Part shown: positions 21,201 to 28,005 of the stretch, piece after piece | Numbering within the stretch: position 1 is the stretch's first letter | How the letters are laid out: every line of letters begins with the position of its first letter | Assembly: GCF_002104995.1 (NCBI RefSeq) | Contig: NW_024468352.1 | Span: 1 to 34,013 of the forward strand | Direction: 5' to 3' | Length of the DNA stretch: 34,013 bases | Source of the DNA: Linderina pennispora | Taxonomy: Eukaryota; Kickxellomycota; Kickxellomycetes; Kickxellales; Kickxellaceae | Made by a program: the position numbers and the translations under genes | Notes under the pieces: generated by a model | What the model was told of the DNA's origin: nothing | The model's database searches: none | What the model saw: only the letters and a program-made list of their open reading frames with translations

Positions 21201-22241
21201 ATGCAGCCCAGAATCGTCAGCTTTGCTTCCATCAACATCGACGAGGTCTACAGCGTCCCGCATATTGTCAAGCCGGGCGAAACCATCTCTGCAACGCACC
21301 GCCAGGAGAACGCTGGCGGCAAGGGAGCCAATGCCAGCGTCGCAGCAGCACGTGCTGGCGGCGACGTCTATGTGACCGGCAGGATCGGGAAGGACGGGCT
21401 CTGGGTGCGCGACCTGATCAGGGACTCGGGCGCCCATACGGGGCTGATCCAGGTCACGAACTCGGCCACCGGCCGTGCCATCATCCAGGTGGACAATCAC
21501 GGCGAGAACTGCATTTTCCTGTTCCCGGGCGCCAACATGGAGCTGACCGAGGAGGACGCACGCATTGCGTACGCGCAGTTCGGCAAGGGCGACTGGCTGG
21601 TTCTGCCAAACGAGACGTCGGCAGTGGCAGGCGCGATTCGCCAGGCCAGCAGCCGCGGCATGCAGGTGCTGTGGAACCCGGCGCCCATGACCAACGACGT
21701 CCTTGAGTGCCCGGTTGAGCTGGTCGACGTGCTGGTGGTCAACGAGACCGAGCTGACCGCCATGACCAGGCTGATTGGCGAGGCCGTCGACGAGGACTAC
21801 CCGAGGATGGCGCGCAGGATCATCGAGAAATTCAATACCCGCGTCGTCGTCGTCACACTCGGCAGCTCCGGCTGCATTGGCCTGGTGCGCCGGCCCACAG
21901 CCAACGCCCATGCCATCCCGGTTGGCACCAGCACGCCGCCGGAAGCCATGGATATTGTCGAGCTCTCCGTGCCATGCGCACCGATCCCCAAGGACAAGGT
22001 CGCCGATACCACTGCAGCCGGCGACACGTGGGTGGGCTACTTTGTGGCCGAGCTGGCGCGCCAGCAGGGTGTGTCGCCGGAGAGCATCGGGTCGAAGGCG
22101 TCGCTGACCCCGGCCATTGTGCAGCAGGCCATGACTGTGGCCACGTTTGCAAGCGGGCTGTCAGTCACCAAGAAGGGCGCTGTGCCCTCGATCCCGGTGC
22201 GCGCCGATGTCGACCAGTTCATGAAATCCAAGCAGTTGTAA
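21201..22241 (+). CDS. RBK1: Ribokinase (PfkB family)
   Basis: Phosphorylates D-ribose to ribose-5-phosphate with ATP; probably cytosolic. 346 residues, uninterrupted. PfkB signature 1 region ENAGGKGANASVAAARAGG (GGKGAN at 39-44) and signature 2 DTTAAGDTWVGYF (269-281; catalytic base D275), with the more usual DTTGAGD Gly replaced by Ala, a change seen in other ribokinases. NPAPM and VNETEL are also typical. The open frame reaches upstream to 21042 but passes over the TATA box, so I use the ATG at 21201, which gives the usual N-terminus (IVSFASINIDEVY). It is tail to tail with MTQ2, with 16 bp between stops. Confidence 0.93.
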   Translation: MQPRIVSFASINIDEVYSVPHIVKPGETISATHRQENAGGKGANASVAAARAGGDVYVTGRIGKDGLWVRDLIRDSGAHTGLIQVTNSATGRAIIQVDNHGENCIFLFPGANMELTEEDARIAYAQFGKGDWLVLPNETSAVAGAIRQASSRGMQVLWNPAPMTNDVLECPVELVDVLVVNETELTAMTRLIGEAVDEDYPRMARRIIEKFNTRVVVVTLGSSGCIGLVRRPTANAHAIPVGTSTPPEAMDIVELSVPCAPIPKDKVADTTAAGDTWVGYFVAELARQQGVSPESIGSKASLTPAIVQQAMTVATFASGLSVTKKGAVPSIPVRADVDQFMKSKQL

Positions 22242-22257
22242 TCACGTATATTTTTTC

Positions 22258-22908
22258 TTATAGCTTGATAAACCTCAATATCGACAGATGCTCTCGGCCT
22301 GCGCGCCGCGACAACACGCACTCGCCCTGCAGCCCGTCCTTGGCCAGAATGTCAATGATCTCCTCGGGCTTGTTCTGCTCGATCACCACCAGGTAGAACC
22401 GGCCCTTGGGCGCCATCAGCCGCCCGATCTCCGGCAGTAGCCGGTCCAGCACCTCGCGCCCGCATATGCCGCCGGCCCATGCCGACGCATCATCTGTGCA
22501 GTCGATTTCCTCGCTGGGCGTCACCACGTACGGCGGATTGAACAGAAGAATGTCAATTTTGCCTGCCAAGCTGTCCTGCATTCCGCCGACAAACCGTGTC
22601 TGGCACTGCTCCAGTGCAGACTGCGACAGGTTGCGCTGGGCTGTTTCGCGCGTCGCCTGGGTGGCCGCTGGGTTGATATCGGTGGACAGAATCAGCGATG
22701 CCTGCGGGTCCAGTACCTGGCCCAGAAACGCCGACACGCAGCCGGAGCCAGAGCCGATTTCGACGCAGATCAGGGGGCGCAGTGCTTGGAGCTCGGTGCG
22801 GTCTTGCTCCAGTGCATCAAGGAGCAGATATGTGTCTTCGGCAGGCTCGTAGACGCTCGAGTACGCGGCGTTGCTGAGGTGCGACGTGTTTGGTGTTGGC
22901 AGGCCCAT
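22258..22908 (-). CDS. MTQ2: eRF1 glutamine methyltransferase (HemK2/Mtq2 family)
   Basis: SAM-dependent N5-glutamine methyltransferase that modifies the GGQ motif of release factor eRF1, working with the partner Trm112. 216 residues, uninterrupted, close to the family length. It has the family N-terminal YEPAEDTYLLLDAL (20-33), motif I VEIGSGSGCVSAFL, acidic loop STDINPAAT, catalytic NPPY (124-127; NPPYVVTPSEE), and the insert AWAGGICGREVLDRLLP that favours Mtq2 over bacterial PrmC. The start at 22908 has no alternative ATG upstream that makes sense. The TRM112 gene is not in the window. Confidence 0.93.
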   Translation of the reverse strand: MGLPTPNTSHLSNAAYSSVYEPAEDTYLLLDALEQDRTELQALRPLICVEIGSGSGCVSAFLGQVLDPQASLILSTDINPAATQATRETAQRNLSQSALEQCQTRFVGGMQDSLAGKIDILLFNPPYVVTPSEEIDCTDDASAWAGGICGREVLDRLLPEIGRLMAPKGRFYLVVIEQNKPEEIIDILAKDGLQGECVLSRRAGREHLSILRFIKL

Positions 22909-23531
22909 TTGGAAAGAATCGGTTATTGGAAAAAGGTGTATTTTTGGTGCTCGGCTCGCCAGCGTTTGCTGGGCAGCCCCAAGGAAAGTTTATGTGAAAT
23001 GGATTTTTGTGGGTGCTGAGAAATATTTTCGAACGGTCCAAAATACTGCTGCAGCGCAGAGACCGGTGTTCTGCCGTTTGAAGATCCAAGGTGGAGTGCT
23101 CCTTCCGATGACCTCATCACCTCAGAAACAACAAATGATTGCATTATCCATCAGAGTACACTTGGTAAATCAATGTGTATATACACAGCATCATGCACCT
23201 TTTCTTCTACACCTGCTAATACATTCTCATTTGCAGCTGCTACTGCACGCAATATGCCTCATTGTAATATACACACCCCTGGCCAGGTGTGCACTTGAGA
23301 TGCCACCTCACTGCCGTTGCATTACTAAAGCTAGCTTTCCATGTTTAAACCCCCTAAATCAATGTGTCTGTAATCATTCAGATCTGGCCATCTGTTGAAT
23401 GAGCCGATGCTGGTTCCAATGTGCTGCTTGTCTGCGTCCCCGTGCCACGCCAGCATGCAGTTCTTCGGCCAGTTTTGACCACCAGTCATGCAGCCGTGCA
23501 AATAATTACCCGGCATGGGCGTTCACCCAAG
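22909..23531. other. Upstream region between MTQ2 and the tiny-ORF cluster
   Basis: No gene is supported. It contains a perfect 12-bp palindrome GTGTATATACAC near 23174-23185. Confidence 0.5.
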
Positions 23532-23538
23532 TATAAAA
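23532..23538 (+). promoter_or_regulatory. TATA box, tiny-ORF unit 1
   Basis: TATAAAA, 108 bp upstream of the ATG at 23640, with a C/T-rich leader between them. Same geometry as the ribokinase and URC1 promoters. Confidence 0.7.
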
Positions 23539-23639
23539 TGGCGGGAGGCCTGAAAATGCTCTGCTTGCCGCCTCCTCTTTCGCTCATCACCCACTCTCTC
23601 ATCTACTCATACCCACCCTTTTTTTACATCTCAGCAGCC

Positions 23640-23711
23640 ATGGATTACTTTAGCCCTGATGCTCCTTTCTCAAGCGGCCAGCCCGTGAAGCGAACCACTC
23701 CAGAACAGTGA
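23640..23711 (+). CDS. Tiny ORF or first exon (unit 1)
   Basis: The ATG in good context (GCCATGG) after a TATA box and pyrimidine-rich leader opens a 23-codon frame starting MDYFSPDAPFSSGQPVK and ending PEQ before TGA. The last codons overlap a consensus donor: CCAGAACA|GTGAGT at 23708. It may therefore be the first exon of a spliced gene whose last exon is the ORF ending at 24335 (an acceptor AATGAG at 24216 keeps that frame), or an independent 23-residue peptide. Another acceptor/donor pair (TCAG at 23900, GTAAGA near 23928) could define a middle exon, but its phase does not fit. The protein is not recognised. It is the promoter evidence, more than the peptide, that makes this unit likely real. 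Confidence 0.45.
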   Translation: MDYFSPDAPFSSGQPVKRTTPEQ

Positions 23712-24071
23712 GTCTTCTGCATACAGGTGTATATTTTTATAGCCTTTCTTTTCAACATGTTTGGTGTTTGCGCATTATGTTGTCTGCAAATAAATTGGTT
23801 GTATACGGATTCGCCATGTCTGATTGTAGACATGTATCCGTCTGGGTAAATGGGCACATACCGCATTCTTGTGAATTGCTGGACACGTTTTTCCGTCAGG
23901 TTCAGTTTGTTGATGTAGCAGCTGTCGGTAAGACATTCCATGCCTCACGGCCCCTGCTCAAACCTTCCTCGGTCCTCCCCCTATCCCGAAAAAGCACCAT
24001 GTACCCGCCTGGGGCACATGATAGACGTTCGTGCATAGGGCTCCCCGTGCAGATCCTCCTCTCCTTCAACA

Positions 24072-24335
24072 ATGGACACGGTTGCAACTGCATCCCACGA
24101 CACACACCGAGGGGGAACGACAGATAAGCGCAACAAGGTGCGGTTCTTTTTCTACTGCGTTAACTTTATTTCCCTAACTTATTACGCTCTTTATCTCCAC
24201 AAGACAACGACAATGAGCGCCTATGTTGATGCCGACGAGCTCCGTGCCTGGTGCAACAATTTCCTGGACCAGGTCCTAAAAGAGGAGAATTCACCAAACG
24301 CAGACAACGGCAAGGGCAAGGAGGTGGAGGAATGA
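24072..24335 (+). CDS. Small ORF with W-x-x-x-F motif (unit 1, distal part)
   Basis: An 87-codon frame with coding-like codon choice in its last 40 codons, which begin at an ATG at 24213: SAYVDADELRAWCNNFLDQV, then a charged tail ending GKGKEVEE. Positions 24138-24203 (66 nt) have a branch-like CTAAC, a pyrimidine tract and an AAG end, but a poor GTGCGG donor. If spliced the product is 65 residues and stays in frame. If retained, the segment adds a 21-residue hydrophobic stretch (VRFFFYCVNFISLTYYALYL). Possible starts are 24072, 24213, or an upstream exon at 23640. The motif ELRAWCNNF resembles DVDAWLDRF and TVEGWIEEF in the two ORFs downstream. Function unknown. Confidence 0.55.
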   Translation: MDTVATASHDTHRGGTTDKRNKVRFFFYCVNFISLTYYALYLHKTTTMSAYVDADELRAWCNNFLDQVLKEENSPNADNGKGKEVEE

Positions 24336-24867
24336 GGCTGTGGGTGGGATGCCCGACACGCCTAGCTGCAGAGAAGCCGACTAGACCCTTCTGCTTTTTT
24401 TTGTTGCATGTATTCTAAATACATCAATGCCATTCACCCCCATCCCAGCCAGTGATTTGTGCGTGCCAAGAAAACACCGTGACTGGTGGGAGAAAAACAG
24501 GAGGCCGGCAGGTACATGGCCACTTTAATCACCGAAGACACTGGGGCAGACGTATTTAAATCTATGACACACATCTAAAATTAGGCGCCAATTAAGGCAG
24601 ACATGCGCGCTATCGATAAGCACATTTACATGGAAAATTGCTCAATCCCTCAATGCACAGCAGGCGCGCTGATTTTGTGTTCCTGGTCAAGTATTGCGAC
24701 AGAAAGCGAAAGCAGAACACCTCCCATTGCTCCCGCATGACTTGCGCAATTGGGGGTGGTTTTTTTCGCACCAGCACTGACGGAAATTGGCCACACAGTT
24801 CACAGGGCACGCCCATGACTAGCAGCCCGACCAGAAAGGCAGATTTTTGGGGTGTGTGTGGCAACTG
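24336..24867. other. Spacer between tiny-ORF units
   Basis: No gene is visible. It contains GACGGAAAT at 24779-24787, repeated upstream of the next unit, and an ATTTAAAT near 24552. Confidence 0.45.
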
Positions 24868-24874
24868 TATATAA
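24868..24874 (+). promoter_or_regulatory. TATA box, tiny-ORF unit 2
   Basis: TATATAA, 119 bp upstream of the ATG at 24987. Confidence 0.65.
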
Positions 24875-24986
24875 TCGGCGTGTATTCCTGAGCCCTGGCC
24901 ATAAAGCCATGCTGATTTCCCTTGTCATTTTTTGCTCCTCCCCACTGTTTGCTCATATTCCATTGCACAGCGTAATATTCACAAGA

Positions 24987-25082
24987 ATGCAGTCCATTAT
25001 TCCCAAAAGCGACGTCGATGCCTGGCTGGATCGGTTCCACTCAGTAACACGGAGCACATCCACAGAAGCCAGAGACAAGTAG
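24987..25082 (+). CDS. 31-residue ORF with W-x-x-x-F motif (unit 2)
   Basis: A 31-codon ORF below the length cut-off of usual annotation. It starts MQSIIPKSDVDAWLDRFHSV and ends TEARDK. The codons in its first half (ATT, CCC, GAC, GTC, GCC, CTG, TTC) match the window's genuine genes. It has a TATA box at the standard distance and an A at -3 of the ATG. The core DVDAWLDRF aligns with TVEGWIEEF of unit 3 and ELRAWCNNF of unit 1. The stop overlaps a possible weak donor (AA|GTAGCT), so a longer spliced product cannot be ruled out. There is no signal peptide and no C-terminal CAAX, so it does not look like a mating pheromone precursor. Function unknown. Confidence 0.5.
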   Translation: MQSIIPKSDVDAWLDRFHSVTRSTSTEARDK

Positions 25083-25539
25083 CTGCGTCTCTCCATCACC
25101 AATATTTACTCAAATAGACTGGCCATTACCACCTTGTAAAAATACAGAGTCCTTGCCAACAGCACGACTCTTGGGAAGAGAATGTGCACAGATATACTGA
25201 GTAGTGGAGGAATCATGCGATCGACCTTGACAAGTGGCAGATCCTGACATATTCCATGCACGTATGGTGTCGCAGAATTGAATGCCAAGAGCCGCCACTG
25301 TTGGGATGCTTGCTATCCCCTATGCCGCTGAATGCGGCGCAGGAAGGCTGGCAAACGCTGTCACTCATCCAGCAATGCTGCTGCCTTCATATGCTGCTGA
25401 TCAGAAAGAAACCATGGGCACAAAGGAACGTTGCATCATCTGTTGGGCACATGACAGGGGATGTACACATATTAGCCACTCACCGCAATATAGGCGGAAA
25501 GGGACGGAAATCACCGCTCAGGACGGAACGCAAGCAATG
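25083..25539. other. Spacer upstream of tiny-ORF unit 3
   Basis: No gene is visible. Three CGGAA elements at 25495-25499, 25505-25509 and 25524-25528 (steps of 10 and 19 bp) lie just before the next TATA box. Confidence 0.5.
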
Positions 25540-25549
25540 TATATATAAA
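25540..25549 (+). promoter_or_regulatory. TATA box, tiny-ORF unit 3
   Basis: TATATATAAA, 116 bp upstream of the ATG at 25656 and directly downstream of three CGGAA elements. Confidence 0.7.
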
Positions 25550-25655
25550 TCCCAGTCTGCTGCTGCCGGCCAAGAGACAGCACCCCCGACCTTCTCTCCC
25601 AAATACATTTACACCCTAGCATTCTTAACACCAAGGCAAAGCACATATCTGGCAG

Positions 25656-25748
25656 ATGGCTAAAGCAAGCAGCGGCGGCGGAACCGTGGAGGGATGGATT
25701 GAGGAGTTCTGGGAGGACAGCGACCCCGAAGGCAAGAACAAGAAGTAG
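25656..25748 (+). CDS. 30-residue ORF with W-x-x-x-F motif (unit 3)
   Basis: A 30-codon ORF starting MAKASSGGGTVEGWIEEFWE and ending in a charged run with GKNKK. Codon use is strongly that of a real gene (GGC, GAG, TTC, GAC, AAG). It has a TATA box 116 bp upstream, a good start context (CAGATGGCT), and AATAAA signals at 25776-25781 and 25784-25789 just after the stop. Together these predict an mRNA of only about 200-230 nt. TVEGWIEEFW would form an amphipathic helix with Trp/Ile/Phe on one face. It is the best supported member of the set. No family recognised; function unknown. Confidence 0.6.
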   Translation: MAKASSGGGTVEGWIEEFWEDSDPEGKNKK

Positions 25749-25775
25749 GAAGCTGCCACCAGCACATTAGCCTTC

Positions 25776-25789
25776 AATAAAAAAATAAA
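25776..25789 (+). terminator. Polyadenylation signals of tiny-ORF unit 3
   Basis: Two overlapping-type AATAAA hexamers (25776-25781, 25784-25789), 28 bp after the stop codon. Confidence 0.55.
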
Positions 25790-25860
25790 TTTACCAAGCT
25801 GACTCCAAGTATCGTAAAGAATGTTCAGTAAAAATGCATGTCGCCTTGGACTGTCAACGG

Positions 25861-27000
25861 TCAGAAAAAGTCCAAGTTCTCCATCTCGACACCGAAAGCC
25901 GTGGCAAAGGCGGCTGCGGTTGAATTTTCCTCGATTGGCGAGTCGTCTCCGGAGGCATCATCGGGAATAGCAAAGGCAATGTCGTCAAAGAACTCACGGA
26001 AGGCGTATGGCGACGTCTCGATAACCTCCTTCCACATCTGTGCCATGTGCACAGCAAGCGTAGCCTGGCCCGCGCACCCAAAGGCGCCCAGCACCACCGA
26101 CTGGTGCCCCTGGTCGCGCGCAATATTCAAAATGGCCTCCATCTTGCGCTTGTAGCTGCGCACCGTCTCGTCTGGGATTCGACTCTGCCACCGGCCATAG
26201 TGTTGGACCTCGTTTGCCTGCACGTTCGAGTACGGGGACACGTTGATGAACGACAGGTACAGTGGCTCGTCGCGGAAGGCGTACCCGTTGCGCTCCGAGT
26301 CCCGGAACACGGCGACGTCGGGCGAGTACACGCCGCCAAACTCGGGCAGCGGGTACGACCAGTCGCGCGCCGGATCGTAGCCATACGGGTCCTCGAGGTT
26401 GTGCAGCAGCGAGCTCCGCCGCACCAGCTCCTCCTCCTGCGAGCCCGCACCGCGCTTGTAGCCGCCGCCAGGCGACCCCTTGGAGCCAAATACCAGCACC
26501 GCGGGTGCGCGGTGGTTCGGGTTCAGCTCCATCAGTTTTTCGGCAACGTCGATGGCATCGGCCGATACTACGCGGATGGCTGCCTTGCCCTCTGTCCACC
26601 CGGCCGAGCCGTTGTTGCGGAACTCGGACACAAAGCAGTCGTCGGACGCATAGTAGAGCGTCCTGGACACCGACTTTTGCAGCCGCTTGCGGTCCAGAAG
26701 GACCTCCTCCTGCGTAAAGGCAACCGTGTACTGGTACGTCAGTGTGGCGGCCACTGTGCCCATCTGCACAATCACCCGCAGCGCCCGCTTGATCACCGGG
26801 TTCTTTTGCGATTCGTTGAACAGCTCCTGCCAGGATTCAGGGTCAAACAGGTACGTCTGCACCAGCTTGACCTGGTCCTGCTCGCTGCCCAGCGCTGCCT
26901 GCAGCTCGTCGGTGCCGAACATCGTGTATGCCCGCGGCACCGGCATGCCAGCCTCAAACCCAAACACCGTCTTTGTGCTCCTTCGCCGTGTTTTGGTCAT
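25861..27000 (-). CDS. Microbial-type poly(ADP-ribose) glycohydrolase / macrodomain protein (TIGR02452-like)
   Basis: A 379-residue uninterrupted protein. The core VLVFGSKGSPGGGYKRGAGS followed by QEEELVRRSSL gives the PARG signature GGG-x(7)-QEE (GGG 178-180, QEE 188-190). In this family the two Glu of QEE position and cleave the ADP-ribose glycosidic bond. Upstream lies a helical region, and downstream GGVYSPDVAVFRD, INVSPY and VVLGAFGCAGQATLAVHMA fit the TIGR02452/DUF2263 fold. The ATG at 27000 (MTKTRRRSTK) is used because extending upstream needs a TTG start. The basic N-terminus could bind nucleic acid or serve nuclear import. Its acidic C-terminal tail ends in FF. The likely role is removal of ADP-ribose marks; the substrate is not shown. 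Confidence 0.87.
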   Translation of the reverse strand: MTKTRRRSTKTVFGFEAGMPVPRAYTMFGTDELQAALGSEQDQVKLVQTYLFDPESWQELFNESQKNPVIKRALRVIVQMGTVAATLTYQYTVAFTQEEVLLDRKRLQKSVSRTLYYASDDCFVSEFRNNGSAGWTEGKAAIRVVSADAIDVAEKLMELNPNHRAPAVLVFGSKGSPGGGYKRGAGSQEEELVRRSSLLHNLEDPYGYDPARDWSYPLPEFGGVYSPDVAVFRDSERNGYAFRDEPLYLSFINVSPYSNVQANEVQHYGRWQSRIPDETVRSYKRKMEAILNIARDQGHQSVVLGAFGCAGQATLAVHMAQMWKEVIETSPYAFREFFDDIAFAIPDDASGDDSPIEENSTAAAFATAFGVEMENLDFF

Positions 27001-27112
27001 GGCGCGTTTTTTGTCTTTTTGTGGTTGCAAGCCCGCTCCTTACTAGACGAGCCAGGAAATATGGATACGAAGAGAGTGTGCTCAGCCCCTGTGCGCCCTC
27101 CAAGCGTGCTGT

Positions 27113-27120
27113 TTTATAAA
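27113..27120 (-). promoter_or_regulatory. TATA box of the PARG-like gene
   Basis: TTTATAAAA on the minus strand, about 115-120 bp upstream of the ATG at 27000. Confidence 0.65.
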
Positions 27121-28005
27121 TATCCTGGACGAACCCCCTATTCTAAAAGATAGGGAAAAAAGCGTGAGTGACGATGTGTGGAAAGCGCGAGGTGTGAAGA
27201 GAGAAAGAGAGGGAAAATGGGTGCCACGCATTGGCAAGGAGGAAAAACACCGCTCGGCCATGACCATCTCCTATTCCCAGCCAGAGATATGCAGGCGAGT
27301 GGCGTCAAGCCAACCAGCACTGCTATATCGCATCACGCTGCGAATGAATAGGCTGCGCAGTAAGGCAGGTGCTTCCTCAAAGCTCCATTCCCGGGCCACA
27401 GCCCGAGAAGCGTTGTGCAAAAAACGGCGGCTACTTCTGGCGGCTTACCTCCCAAAGCCGGGCTCGGAACACAGACCAGGCTGTCAGCAATGCTAGAAGA
27501 GGAGTTTGGTGATAAGAGAGCAGAAAAAAGGTGCGGTGATGCGCGACACGAATCGCTGGCGCCAAAAGTCTATGGCCAAAATACTCCGGCCGACGATTGC
27601 CGCAGCTTTGGCACTGGTCGCAATTGGCCACACGCGCAGTGATGTAAGAGCCTCTTCAGCCCACACAGGCATGGAGAGCGGACTGCTCTTTTTTGTCTGG
27701 AGTTCAGGGGATGGGGGCCGGCCAATTGAGGGCTCGGTGGGTTGTCTAATAGGCTGCGCAAGCGTGCCCGCAAAAAGCGGCCTTGGCTTGCCAAGGCGTA
27801 GTGGGCAAGCGCCCAGCCAAAGACCCCACGGCGAGAACGCCAGCAGACGATCACACACCGCTGTGGACTGGCGCCAGCATAAAACAAGCCAGGAACACAC
27901 GAGGGGTTTAGAGCCCAACCCTTTTTGCTTTTGTTGTTCCCCTCTTCTGCAACACCCTTTTTACAGACTCTTTCCTCGCACTCTCCTTTTCACGAACAGT
28001 TACAA
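27121..28005. other. Divergent promoter region between the PARG-like gene and myosin
   Basis: No gene is supported. It contains a perfect inverted repeat GCCTTGGC-TT-GCCAAGGC at 27780-27797 and a TATA-like CATAAAA at 27878-27884, 128 bp upstream of the myosin ATG, followed by a C/T-rich leader. Confidence 0.55.

Noticed and set aside
23421-23639. N-terminal extension of the 23640 ORF (96 codons in total)
   Set aside because: The extension would translate through the TATA box and the pyrimidine-rich leader; the ATG at 23640 is in better context.
24987-25082. Tiny ORF as a mating pheromone precursor
   Set aside because: It lacks a C-terminal CAAX motif and any signal peptide or repeated processing sites.
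27493-27918. 141-codon minus-strand frame in the myosin promoter
   Set aside because: Composition is Pro/Leu/Arg-like without any domain. It spans the perfect inverted repeat and has no promoter of its own.
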